Assembly (NCBI RefSeq): GCF_002117125.1
Contig: NZ_CP019344.1
Span: forward strand, 2,260,501-2,324,500
Direction of reading: 5' to 3'
Length of the DNA: 64,000 bases
From: Nonlabens spongiae
GTDB taxonomy: Bacteria > Bacteroidota > Bacteroidia > Flavobacteriales > Flavobacteriaceae
In this document: piece by piece, positions 33,760 to 42,614 of the stretch
How positions within the stretch are numbered: position 1 is the stretch's first letter
How the letters are laid out: every line of letters begins with the position of its first letter
Position numbers and translations under genes: made by a program
Notes under the pieces: model-generated
Told to the model about the DNA's origin: nothing
Databases searched by the model: none
The model's input: only the letters and a program-made list of their open reading frames with translations

Positions 33760-35985
33760 TTAGAACCTAAATCCTATTACCACAAAAACCTCAGCATCAT
33801 CACGCTGTGGAGAAAAGCTGTACTTCAATTCTACCGGACCTAGAAAAGTCTCTATTCCATAACCCAGAGCATAGCCCGTATATCGCGCATTTGTAAACCA
33901 GTCGTCTTGTTCAAAAAGCTCATCTTGCACACTGGCGAGATTGACATGAAAAGAAAGGTGGTTTTTTGGAAAAAGCTCGTAATCCAACTCTCCCAAAAAT
34001 TTAATCATAGTGTCACCACTTATGTCAATAAAATCATAGCCATAGAAAGGGACGTAATTTGAAAAACGCTGATTCCCATAACCTCCAAGGTAAAAATTTA
34101 AGGAGGGTCGCTCTGGATAACCTATAGTCACTCCCACATGTCCCTCAGTACGCAAACTGAATTTCCCATAACTGAAGGCACGTCCCACCTGTAATTCTGC
34201 GATAGAGAACTTATTAAAATCCTCTTTGAATTCTGTATTCAGGAAATAAAAGTTAAAACCTCCTTTTATAAACCATCCGGAACTCGCATAAATGGGATGA
34301 TTATAACTATCGTATTCCAAGTCTCCAAAGATGCTGGTTGAACTGCTCCTGTCAAAGATCGTACGCTGCTCTTCTGGATCATTTGTGGCTAGCGTTTCTG
34401 TGAAAAGGTTAAAAGACTTGAGTTCCAGTCCGGAGGTGAGGTTAAACCGGCGATCAATTTTTGTACGGAAAAACAATCGCTGATTGTACTCGCGGTACCT
34501 CAGGTCTATATTATTGACATTGGGAAATTCAGCAGGGGTTAGACCCTCAATGAGTTCAGTGCTCACATCTTTTGTGAACCTGTGGGAATCGCTGTTAAAA
34601 CCTATAGACCAGTAAATGTCCAGATTCACATCGTAATTAAAATTGTACCTAAGATTATCTCCCACGATGAAGTCTATCGAGCCCATATCTTGATTGAATA
34701 AGATATTTTTACGAGTGAGATTAATGAGGGCTCCACTTTTAAAAAGCTCATCATAATGCAGGCTCAAATTCAGTGAATTTTTTACATCTGTCTCAATAAC
34801 GTTAATCTGTAATTGATTTCCTCTATTAGTCAGATTTATAGAATAATTGATTTTGGTAAAGTTTTGAGTGGCCTGCAAATTGTTGATCCCGTTGCGCAAA
34901 TCCTCAAAATAGATGTATCCAGGAGCCTTCAGTTTGAGCCTACTGGTCACGTAATTGTCTGAATAGTTTGAATTACCACTTACTGAAACAGAATTGATAT
35001 AAATGCCCTCACGTCCAGTACCTAAAAGTAGTTCTTTTTTATATCCCGTACTCAATTTCTTTAGATCATCTGCATGATCAATGGTGGCCTTCTCACCTGA
35101 AGTAATGATATCACGTCCCTCATCAAATGATACTACCGTAAACTTTTTAATATCTGGATGAATGTATATGTCTGTTTTAGGACGTTTCTTTTCCATGTCT
35201 TGAATCGTACGGAAATTGTTGATCTGTGTCAAAATATCGAGAGCACCTGAAAGCTCATTACGGCTTTTATAATCGTCTTGTACGTCGACTCCTATGATAA
35301 AGTCCATTCCTTTTTCTCGAAGCTTCTCAACAGGATAGTTATCTGTCACGCCACCGTCAGTCAGCAGCCGTCCATCAATTTCTACGGGAGCAAAAATACT
35401 GGGCAGCGCGCCACTGGCATTTACTACTCTAGGCAGGTAACCGTTTTCTAAAACGATCTCCTGACCGTTCTCAATATCTGTAGCGATGCAAAAAAATGGG
35501 ATAGGTAATTTGCTGAAATCCTGCTCATCTCTAACGTGTACTAACAACCTTGAAAGAAAATTATAGACGTTCTGACCCTTACTCAAGCTGCTAGGCAATT
35601 CCACCTTAAAATCCTTAAAAGGTAAAGTCACGGCATAACGCTCAGATCTCAAGCGCTCTTTAAGTGTCCTAGCTCCTCTAGGAATATCGTCTGAGATGAG
35701 ATCGTCAAAATTGGTTTTTTCAAAAATCGAGTCCAACTGCTTACCTGTGTAGCCGCTAGCATATAAGGAACCTATAATCGCTCCCATGCTCGTTCCAGCA
35801 ATGTAGTCGATCTCGATACCCAGCGAGTCAATAACCTTCAATGCACCGATGTGTGCTAAACCCTTTGCGCCACCTCCCGATAACACTAAACCAACCTTGG
35901 GATCTTTTGATGCTTTCTTGACATCATCTTGAGAAAAAGATAAAATCCCCATCAATAGAAACGATATAAAGAAGGCTTTCTTCAT
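33760..35985 (-). CDS. patatin-like phospholipase with POTRA and outer-membrane barrel (PlpD-like)
   Basis: A 741-aa exported protein. Signal peptide residues 1-19 (ending LSFSQ). The patatin domain (about 30-300) has the oxyanion loop LSGGGAKGLAHIG, nucleophile elbow GTSMG and catalytic Asp in LTDGGVTDNYP. A POTRA-like segment follows (about 320-400), then a 16-strand-type barrel ending VVIGFRF. This is the type Vd-like layout: a lipase secreted through or anchored to its own outer-membrane barrel. It starts inside the uvrC stop (TGATG, one shared base), so translation is coupled. Confidence 0.92.
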   Translation of the reverse strand: MKKAFFISFLLMGILSFSQDDVKKASKDPKVGLVLSGGGAKGLAHIGALKVIDSLGIEIDYIAGTSMGAIIGSLYASGYTGKQLDSIFEKTNFDDLISDDIPRGARTLKERLRSERYAVTLPFKDFKVELPSSLSKGQNVYNFLSRLLVHVRDEQDFSKLPIPFFCIATDIENGQEIVLENGYLPRVVNASGALPSIFAPVEIDGRLLTDGGVTDNYPVEKLREKGMDFIIGVDVQDDYKSRNELSGALDILTQINNFRTIQDMEKKRPKTDIYIHPDIKKFTVVSFDEGRDIITSGEKATIDHADDLKKLSTGYKKELLLGTGREGIYINSVSVSGNSNYSDNYVTSRLKLKAPGYIYFEDLRNGINNLQATQNFTKINYSINLTNRGNQLQINVIETDVKNSLNLSLHYDELFKSGALINLTRKNILFNQDMGSIDFIVGDNLRYNFNYDVNLDIYWSIGFNSDSHRFTKDVSTELIEGLTPAEFPNVNNIDLRYREYNQRLFFRTKIDRRFNLTSGLELKSFNLFTETLATNDPEEQRTIFDRSSSTSIFGDLEYDSYNHPIYASSGWFIKGGFNFYFLNTEFKEDFNKFSIAELQVGRAFSYGKFSLRTEGHVGVTIGYPERPSLNFYLGGYGNQRFSNYVPFYGYDFIDISGDTMIKFLGELDYELFPKNHLSFHVNLASVQDELFEQDDWFTNARYTGYALGYGIETFLGPVELKYSFSPQRDDAEVFVVIGFRF

Positions 35986-37784
35986 CAGGTAGTAGTGGTA
36001 TTGTAGTGATCTATGATTTTTTGGGCACGAGAAGTTCCTACCACTTCTTCTAGTTCTTTGAAAGGTGCTTTTTTGATGCGTTTTACACTTCTGAAATGCT
36101 GTAATAACTGAATGGTCGTTTTTTCACCTATTCCTGGAATGTTATCTAGTTCCGTCTCAATGGATTGCTTACTGCGTTTGTTTCTGTGGTGGGTAATCCC
36201 AAAACGGTGCGCCTCGTTACGCATTTGCTGAATCACCTTTAGGCTCTCAGAGCGTTTATCTAGATATAAAGGGACGGGATCATTTGGATAAAAGAGTTCT
36301 TCTAATCTTTTTGCAATACCAATGATGGGAACTTTTCCTCTCAGACCCAATCGATCGAGCGCTTTAACGCCACTTGAGAGCTGACCTTTCCCTCCATCTA
36401 CGATGACAAGTTGTGGTAATGGCTGGTCTTCCTCGAGCAGCCTTCTGTAGCGTCGGTACACCACTTCTTCCATGCTGGCAAAATCATCGGGACCTTCTAC
36501 GGTTTTAATGTTGAAATGCCTGTAATCGCTTTTGCTGGGTTTACCGTCTTTGAAAACCACGCAAGCCGCGACAGGATTAGTTCCCTGAATGTTTGAATTG
36601 TCAAAACACTCCATGTGTCTGGGCTCTTCATCCAGTCGTAGATCTGCTTTCATTTGGGCCATGAGACGGTTTACGTGTCTGTCTGGATCAACGATTTTGA
36701 TCGTTTTAAATTGTTCTTGACGGTAGTATTTTGCATTACGCTCTGAAAGCTCGATGATGCGTTTTTTATCTCCTAATTTAGGAACAGTAACTTTGAGCTC
36801 TTCACCTAGATCTACCTCAAAAGGTGTATAGATTTCTCTAGACTGAGAATCAAATCTATTGCGCAACTCAATAATTGCTAGCTCTAACAACTCTTGATCT
36901 GATTCATCAAGTTGTTTTTTCAGTTCCAGGGTATGTGATCTGGTTATTGCTCCATGATTGATCTGGAGGTAGTTCACATAACCAGCGCCTTCATCACTTA
37001 CAATAGTAAATACATCCACATTTGAAATGTTGGGATTCACTACGGTTGACTTGGCCTGGTATCTCGTAAGAATATCCAACTTCTCTTTGATGCGTTGAGC
37101 ATCTTCAAACTCCATTTTTTCTGCATGCTCTTGCATGAGTTCTGTAAAGTACTGGACAGCTTGTTTGAAATCTCCTTTTACGATCCCTCTTATAGCCTCG
37201 ATACTGCGATTGTAGGCAGCCTCGCTTTGTAGTCCCACACAAGGCCCTTTACAGTTTCCTATGTGATACTCAAGACACAATTTGAATTTACCTGCATCGA
37301 TTTTTTCTTGTTGCAAGTCATATTTACAGGTGCGTATGGGATAAAGCGATTTTACAAGTTCTAGCAGCGTTCTTACCGTTCTTACACTCGTGTACGGGCC
37401 AAAATACTCACTACCATCCTTAATCATTTTACGCGTAAGGAAAACTCTGGGGAAACGCTCGTTTTTAATGCAAAGCCACGGATAGGTCTTGTCATCTCGC
37501 AACATGATATTGTACCGTGGGTTGCGACTTTTGATCAAACTATTCTCCAGTAACAGGGCGTCAGTTTCTGTGTTTACCACAATATGTTCAATGCGATGGA
37601 TGTTTTTAACCATCGTACGTATCCTGAAACTATCGTGACTTTTTGTGAAATAGGACTGAACGCGCTTCTTCAGCTTCTTTGCTTTCCCTACATAAAGCAA
37701 CCGATCTTTTTTATCATAATAGAGATACACGCCAGGAGAGAGCGGGAGCGTTTTGATCTGTATGTCGATAGGCGGTTGTTTCAT
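35985..37784 (-). CDS. uvrC: excinuclease ABC subunit UvrC
   Basis: Makes both incisions in UvrABC nucleotide-excision repair. The N-terminal GIY-YIG nuclease is present as SPGVYLYYDKKDRLLYVGKA (residues 17-36), followed by the Cys cluster region CLEYHIGNCKGPCVG, the UVR motif with EKMEFEDAQRIKEKL, the RNase-H-like half with FDNSNIQGTNPVA and VIVDGGKGQL, and a C-terminal helix-hairpin-helix IPGIGEKTTIQLLQHF. Length 599 aa is normal. Confidence 0.98.
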   Translation of the reverse strand: MKQPPIDIQIKTLPLSPGVYLYYDKKDRLLYVGKAKKLKKRVQSYFTKSHDSFRIRTMVKNIHRIEHIVVNTETDALLLENSLIKSRNPRYNIMLRDDKTYPWLCIKNERFPRVFLTRKMIKDGSEYFGPYTSVRTVRTLLELVKSLYPIRTCKYDLQQEKIDAGKFKLCLEYHIGNCKGPCVGLQSEAAYNRSIEAIRGIVKGDFKQAVQYFTELMQEHAEKMEFEDAQRIKEKLDILTRYQAKSTVVNPNISNVDVFTIVSDEGAGYVNYLQINHGAITRSHTLELKKQLDESDQELLELAIIELRNRFDSQSREIYTPFEVDLGEELKVTVPKLGDKKRIIELSERNAKYYRQEQFKTIKIVDPDRHVNRLMAQMKADLRLDEEPRHMECFDNSNIQGTNPVAACVVFKDGKPSKSDYRHFNIKTVEGPDDFASMEEVVYRRYRRLLEEDQPLPQLVIVDGGKGQLSSGVKALDRLGLRGKVPIIGIAKRLEELFYPNDPVPLYLDKRSESLKVIQQMRNEAHRFGITHHRNKRSKQSIETELDNIPGIGEKTTIQLLQHFRSVKRIKKAPFKELEEVVGTSRAQKIIDHYNTTTT

Positions 37785-37829
37785 AGCCTTTCAAAGGTAG
37801 TCAAGATGATTGAGATAATCACGTTAATG

Positions 37830-37851
37830 CCCCCAAACCCCCAAAAGGGGC
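37830..37851. repeat. intergenic C/A-run element (CCCCCAAACCCCCAAAAGGGG)
   Basis: A C-rich and A-rich run whose CCCC and GGGG ends can pair. Similar runs are scattered in gaps of flavobacterial genomes. Only one copy here; no coding potential. Confidence 0.4.
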
Positions 37852-37903
37852 TTCGCTCATGAGAAATGGTTCAAGAATAATCTCAGTAATGCACAACATC
37901 TCT

Positions 37904-37919
37904 CGCTTTCGCGAAAGCG
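37904..37919. repeat. iterated palindrome (uvrC-pdhC gap)
   Basis: Intact CGCTTTCGCGAAAGCG followed by TAACAACAAAAAAG, just downstream of the pdhC terminator. Confidence 0.95.
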
Positions 37920-37926
37920 TAACAAC

Positions 37927-37957
37927 AAAAAAGCCCTGAACAATACATCCAGGGCTT
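37927..37957 (-). terminator. rho-independent terminator of the pdhA-pdhC operon
   Basis: On the minus strand AAGCCCTG pairs with CAGGGCTT around an 11-base loop and is followed by a T-run. It lies 22 bp after the pdhC stop. Confidence 0.8.
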
Positions 37958-37978
37958 CCTAATCAATTTGAATTATGC

Positions 37979-39697
37979 TTAAACGTACATCACAATAGGA
38001 TTCTCGATATACGACTTGAATGTCTGTAGGAACGCTGCTCCCGTTGCACCGTCCACCGTTCTGTGATCGCAGGCAAGAGTTACTTTCATAACGTTTCCTA
38101 TCACCATCTGACCGTCCTTAACCACAGGTTTCTGTACGATCGCACCTACTGACATGATTGCCGAGTTAGGCTGATTGATAATGGAGGTAAATTCAGTAAT
38201 TCCAAACATTCCCAAGTTAGAAATGGTGAATGTACTGCCTTCCATTTCCTTGGGCTGTAGCTTTTTGTTACGAGCTTTACCGGCAAGCTCCTTCACTTTT
38301 GCGCCTATTTGCTGCATGCTCATTTGATCTGCAAACGGCAATACAGGAACCAGAAGACCATCTTCAACTGCGACAGCAACCCCTACGTGAATGTGCTTAG
38401 CAACAATTGTATTTTTATCAGTCCATTGCGTGTTTACCTTAGGGTGTTTTCTAAGTGCCATCGCCGCTGCCTTGATCACCATGTCATTAAAACTGATCTT
38501 GGTATCTGGAAGCTCGTTGATCGCCTTGCGGCTGGCAATAGCATTATCCATATCCAGATCGAGTCCCAAATAATAATGAGGCGCTGTAAATTTAGACTGA
38601 CCCAATCGCTTGGCGATGGTTTTACGCATTTGGGAATTAGGTATCTCCTCAAACGATTCTTCTCCCACTGGCTGGTATGAAGGTGCACCAGCGGCTGAAC
38701 CTGAATTAGCAGAAGGTGTATAGTTTTCAATATCGCTTTTTACGATACGCCCATTCTCACCAGAACCTTGTACATCGCTCAGTTTGATGCCTTTTTCTTC
38801 AGCCATTTTCTTAGCAAGAGGCGAGGCAAAAACACGACCGGAATCGTTGCTTGAACTTTGCTTTTGGGCAGGTTCCGTAGTTTTCTTTGGTTCTGATTTT
38901 TGAGCTTTAGGCTCTTCTTTCTTCTCCTCTTTATTTTTTTCTTTAGGCTCCGATTTTCTGGATTCTTTCTTTTCTGTTTTGGCAGGTTTATCGGCAGAAT
39001 CAGTATTGATGTTTGAGACATCAGTTCCTTCTGGACCCAGAATGGCTAGCAAGGCATCCACCTTTGCGGTTTCACCTTCTTGAATTCCTATCTTAAGCAG
39101 TGTACCACTTTCAAAAGACTCAAATTCCATGGTGGCTTTATCGGTCTCAATTTCAGCGAGAATATCGCCTTCTTCAACTTGATCACCTTCTTGTTTTAAC
39201 CAGGTGGCCACCGTACCTTCTTCCATGGTATCGCTCAAGCGTGGCATGGTAACAATTACAACACCTTCTGGCAAGTCCTCACTCCCGCTTGCATCATCAT
39301 TTGATTCTTCAGATTCAGATTCTTTCTCTGAATCGTCTTCATCTGACTCCTGATCTTCTGAGTCATCTTCAGAGTCAGAGTCGGTGTTCTCTTTCTTGTT
39401 CTCTGAATCATCATTAGAATCAGATCCCTTACCATCCAGCAAGTTAGAAATGTCTTCTCCCTCTTCTCCGATTATGCAGAGTAATTGATCTACGGGAGCC
39501 GTCTCACCTTCTTGAACACCTATGTGAAGAAGCGTTCCCTCAGAAAAGGACTCAAACTCCATAGTTGCTTTGTCAGTCTCGATTTCGGCAAGGATATCGC
39601 CTTCTTCAACTTTATCTCCTACTTGCTTTAACCAAGTTGCCACCACACCTTCTTCCATGGTGTCGCTCAGCCTGGGCATGTTTATGATTTCTGCCAT
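37979..39697 (-). CDS. pdhC: pyruvate dehydrogenase E2, dihydrolipoamide acetyltransferase
   Basis: Core of the pyruvate dehydrogenase complex, transferring the acetyl group from lipoate to CoA. Two lipoyl domains carry identical IETDKATMEFES segments (lipoyl Lys43 in the first, about Lys190 in the second). A Ser/Asp/Glu-rich linker (about 84-145) separates them and a Lys/Glu/Pro-rich linker follows. Then come the E1/E3-binding domain (VFASPLAKKMAEEKGI) and the catalytic domain with ACDHRTVDGATGA. Length 572 aa fits two-lipoyl E2. It is 4 bp after pdhA. Confidence 0.97.
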   Translation of the reverse strand: MAEIINMPRLSDTMEEGVVATWLKQVGDKVEEGDILAEIETDKATMEFESFSEGTLLHIGVQEGETAPVDQLLCIIGEEGEDISNLLDGKGSDSNDDSENKKENTDSDSEDDSEDQESDEDDSEKESESEESNDDASGSEDLPEGVVIVTMPRLSDTMEEGTVATWLKQEGDQVEEGDILAEIETDKATMEFESFESGTLLKIGIQEGETAKVDALLAILGPEGTDVSNINTDSADKPAKTEKKESRKSEPKEKNKEEKKEEPKAQKSEPKKTTEPAQKQSSSNDSGRVFASPLAKKMAEEKGIKLSDVQGSGENGRIVKSDIENYTPSANSGSAAGAPSYQPVGEESFEEIPNSQMRKTIAKRLGQSKFTAPHYYLGLDLDMDNAIASRKAINELPDTKISFNDMVIKAAAMALRKHPKVNTQWTDKNTIVAKHIHVGVAVAVEDGLLVPVLPFADQMSMQQIGAKVKELAGKARNKKLQPKEMEGSTFTISNLGMFGITEFTSIINQPNSAIMSVGAIVQKPVVKDGQMVIGNVMKVTLACDHRTVDGATGAAFLQTFKSYIENPIVMYV

Positions 39698-39701
39698 CTA
39701 A

Positions 39702-40700
39702 TTAAAGTTTTGCGGGTAAAAATGGGTAATCTTCTTGCTCGTATACTGCATCGTACATCACAGAAGTTTCTGGGAATGGTGACTCCTCTGCAAACTTCTC
39801 ACATTCTGCGACGCGTGATTTTACTCTCTTATCGATCTCCTTGATATCAGCTTCTGCAACATCGTGCTCGCTCATCAAGCGTTCTTTCACCTGCGTGATA
39901 GGATCAATTTTTTGATACTCAGCCACCTCATCTTTAGTACGGTATTTTTGAGCGTCACTCATGGAGTGCCCTCTATACCTATAAGTCTTCAATTCTAAGA
40001 ATGTAGGACCTCCACCGTTACGCGCTCTCTCGATGGCTTCATGCATCGCTTCAGCCACCTTTTCAGGATCCATGGCGTCTACTGGTCCACATGGCATCTC
40101 ATAACCCAGACCCAGCTTCCATATATCAGTATGGTTTGCAGTACGAGCCACACTGGTACCCATGGCATAACCGTTATTTTCTACACAAAATACAACCGGT
40201 AGATTCCATAACATGGCGAGGTTGAATGTCTCATGTAAAGAACCCTGACGCGCCGCACCATCACCAAAGAAGGTAAGTGTAACATTGTCACGATCGTGAT
40301 ACTTGTCACCAAAAGCGATACCCGCTCCCAGAGGAATTTGTCCTCCCACGATTCCATGCCCTCCGTAAAAACGGTGCTCTTTTGAGAAAATATGCATGGA
40401 ACCACCCAGACCTTGAGAGGTCCCGGTAGCTTTACCGTAGAGCTCAGCCATTACACGCTTGGGGTCTTCTCCCATTCCTATAGGCTGTACGTGGTTACGG
40501 TAGGCCGTGATCATTCTATCTTTAGTAAGGTCCATGGCGTGGAGCGCTCCTGCTAGAATCGCCTCCTGACCATTATAAAGGTGTAAAAAACCTCTTACTT
40601 TTTGTTGAATGTAAACCTGTGCGAGCTTGTCCTCAAACTTTCTCCAGAAGAGCATCTCTTCGTACCAGTTGAGCAAAACGTCTTTTGTGACTTTTTTCAT
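39702..40700 (-). CDS. pdhA: pyruvate dehydrogenase E1 alpha subunit
   Basis: Thiamine-diphosphate-dependent decarboxylation of pyruvate, with E1 beta, which is not in this window. The TPP-binding motif begins FFGDGAARQGSLHE and closes VENNGYAMGT; the phosphorylation-loop region YRYRGHSMSD is present. Length 332 aa is typical for alpha. It is the first gene of a pdhA-pdhC operon with a consensus promoter about 145 bp upstream; the leader between contains the iterated palindrome. Confidence 0.97.
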   Translation of the reverse strand: MKKVTKDVLLNWYEEMLFWRKFEDKLAQVYIQQKVRGFLHLYNGQEAILAGALHAMDLTKDRMITAYRNHVQPIGMGEDPKRVMAELYGKATGTSQGLGGSMHIFSKEHRFYGGHGIVGGQIPLGAGIAFGDKYHDRDNVTLTFFGDGAARQGSLHETFNLAMLWNLPVVFCVENNGYAMGTSVARTANHTDIWKLGLGYEMPCGPVDAMDPEKVAEAMHEAIERARNGGGPTFLELKTYRYRGHSMSDAQKYRTKDEVAEYQKIDPITQVKERLMSEHDVAEADIKEIDKRVKSRVAECEKFAEESPFPETSVMYDAVYEQEDYPFLPAKL

Positions 40701-40769
40701 TGATCGTATTATTTGTAATCAAGAGCCTTCTCAGTGCCATTTTTCAGGAAGCGGTGGTCTTTTAGGTTA

Positions 40770-40785
40770 CGCTTTCGCGAAAGCG
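40770..40785. repeat. iterated palindrome in the pdhA leader
   Basis: Intact CGCTTTCGCGAAAGCG lying between the predicted pdhA promoter and its start codon, so it would be transcribed as a hairpin in the 5' untranslated region. Confidence 0.95.
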
Positions 40786-40844
40786 AGAACCCATCAACCA
40801 CTAACAGCCTACAAACACGTACCGTTCAGGCAAAAAACGAATAA

Positions 40845-40872
40845 CAAAAGTAGACCAAAATAAGAGAAACAA
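40845..40872 (-). promoter_or_regulatory. promoter TTG-N17-TACTTTTG of pdhA-pdhC
   Basis: On the minus strand TTG (40872-40870), a 17-bp spacer and TACTTTTG (40852-40845) match the Bacteroidetes consensus exactly. The predicted leader is about 138 bases. Confidence 0.65.
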
Positions 40873-40947
40873 AAACACCTATTGCCTTAAAAAGCTCTTA
40901 TAGTTTGAGCTGAAATGCAGGTAATTGCGTAAGAAAACGTTTGCGTA

Positions 40948-41355
40948 TTACAAATAATCCCTGTCAAAAATCAGTGGCAGCAGATCACTGATCGAGCCTG
41001 CACGCATGACAGCGCCTTGAGTTCCCATGAAAAGAATTTCAATAGGTTGTTGTTGATTATTCTCAAATTCAGCAATGGATTGACGGCAAGAGCCGCAAGG
41101 CGGTACGGGTTTGTCAAAGCTTCCATCAAGCGGTCCAGCTGTGATAGCCAGCTTCTTGATAATCTTACCTGGATGGTTTGCTCCTACCGCAAAAATAGCC
41201 ACTCGTTCGGCACATAATCCTGAGGGATAAGCGGCGTTTTCTTGATTATTTCCTTCTACGACCGTTCCGTCTTCAAGTAATATGGCACAACCAACGCCAA
41301 AATTTGAATAAGGCGCATAAGCTCGTAATCTCGCCTCTAGGGCTTGACGTAACAA
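40948..41355 (-). CDS. cdd: cytidine deaminase
   Basis: Deaminates cytidine and deoxycytidine in pyrimidine salvage. The zinc-site motifs are CAERVAIF (catalytic Glu and first Cys) and PPCGSCRQ; AYAPYSNFGVGCA is the family opening. From the TTG at 41355 the protein is 135 aa, like the short Bacillus enzyme. The same frame continues 25 codons upstream (IKKINLHTTLDHF onward), an intact extension resembling flavobacterial homologues. It begins with ATC at 41430 where an ATG would be expected, two bases after the porV stop. The real start may be this ATC, a downstream CTG or the TTG. Confidence 0.92.
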   Translation of the reverse strand: MLRQALEARLRAYAPYSNFGVGCAILLEDGTVVEGNNQENAAYPSGLCAERVAIFAVGANHPGKIIKKLAITAGPLDGSFDKPVPPCGSCRQSIAEFENNQQQPIEILFMGTQGAVMRAGSISDLLPLIFDRDYL

Positions 41356-41431
41356 TAATTGATCGTTTTGAGGAAGCTCTTCTATACCCTCAAAGTGATC
41401 CAGCGTAGTATGTAGGTTTATTTTTTTGATA

Positions 41432-42586
41432 CTAGTACTCTAAATACTCATCACCAAACTTGAACGTGAGTCCAAATCTCAAAGTTCCTTCAAGTGGGCT
41501 TTTGATGCGGCTAGTCGAGAATAGATAGGAAAGATCAATACCTATGCTTGAAAATTCAAAGCCCGTTCCCAGGGCAAGAAATTTACGCGCCCCCTTTTCA
41601 TCAGACTCGTTGAAGTAGCCCGTGCGCAATGCAAATACGTCATCATAAGTGTACTCTGCACTCAGTGCCCAGGTGAACTCCTTTAATTCTTCAGAAAATC
41701 CTCCTGGCGCATCGCCAAAAGATTGGAAAATTCCATTGATGAAGGTCACATCATCATCTTCACCCTCAATGATTTCACCATTTTCATCTCTGATAGGTGG
41801 CGTGGGAACAAGTAGCTTATTAACCTCAGCAGTAACGCCTATTTTACTGTAGCCGTCATTAAGAATGAAATCAAAACCACCTCCCAATGCTAAGTTAGTT
41901 GGTAAGAAGTTTTCTTGACCACCTTCATCATATTGAATCTTAGGTCCTATGTTGCTAAGATTAAATCCACCCCTCCAGCGACCATTAAAATCTGCGTAAG
42001 CTGTTTCTTCAGATTGATAATAACCTGAAATATCCACGGCAAAGCTATTTGCTGCACTGGCATCGTTATCTACTCCTTGAATGCGTAAATCAGATCTTAA
42101 AAAACGACCCGTTACAGCCATACTAAATTGCTCAGCCAGTTTCAAAGAATAAGTTGCGTCGAGTATGAACTCATTAGGATTTTCTGTTCTGCCTGGATCA
42201 TCCGGTCCAGTTGTTAGATTAATTTCCCCTAGGCTAAAATACCTAAGACTTGCAGCGAAAGCTCCTTGTTCATTGATACGGTTTGAGTAAACTAATTGAG
42301 CAATCGCGATATCGTCCACAAGATTCCCTAGATAAGGCGTATAGGCAACACCGAAATTCTGTTGTCTTAGCGAGAAACTATATTTAGCTGGATTCCATTG
42401 TTGAGACCAAGCGTCTGAGCTAGTTGCTACCCCCATATCACCTAGACCCGCTGCTCGAGGATCTCCGGCGATTCGCAAAAATGGCAGAGCTGTGGTAATT
42501 ACTCTAGTATCATTGTTAGTCTGTGCATTGCTACGTCCCACAAAGGCAAATGCCGCTGCGATGCTTAGTACTAAAATCTTCTTCAT
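41432..42586 (-). CDS. porV: type IX secretion outer-membrane protein PorV
   Basis: FadL-like 14-strand barrel that shuttles T9SS cargo from the translocon to the PorU sortase at the outer membrane. Signal peptide residues 1-21 (ending SNAQ). PorV signatures: TALPFLRIAGDPRAAGLGDM followed by GVATSSDAWSQQWNPAKYSF near the N terminus, and a last strand LRFGLTFKF. Length 384 aa matches PorV. It is 28 bp after porU on the same strand. Also known as LptO. Confidence 0.95.
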   Translation of the reverse strand: MKKILVLSIAAAFAFVGRSNAQTNNDTRVITTALPFLRIAGDPRAAGLGDMGVATSSDAWSQQWNPAKYSFSLRQQNFGVAYTPYLGNLVDDIAIAQLVYSNRINEQGAFAASLRYFSLGEINLTTGPDDPGRTENPNEFILDATYSLKLAEQFSMAVTGRFLRSDLRIQGVDNDASAANSFAVDISGYYQSEETAYADFNGRWRGGFNLSNIGPKIQYDEGGQENFLPTNLALGGGFDFILNDGYSKIGVTAEVNKLLVPTPPIRDENGEIIEGEDDDVTFINGIFQSFGDAPGGFSEELKEFTWALSAEYTYDDVFALRTGYFNESDEKGARKFLALGTGFEFSSIGIDLSYLFSTSRIKSPLEGTLRFGLTFKFGDEYLEY

Positions 42587-42614
42587 CGATGATTTTTAAG
42601 GGTTGCAAATATAA

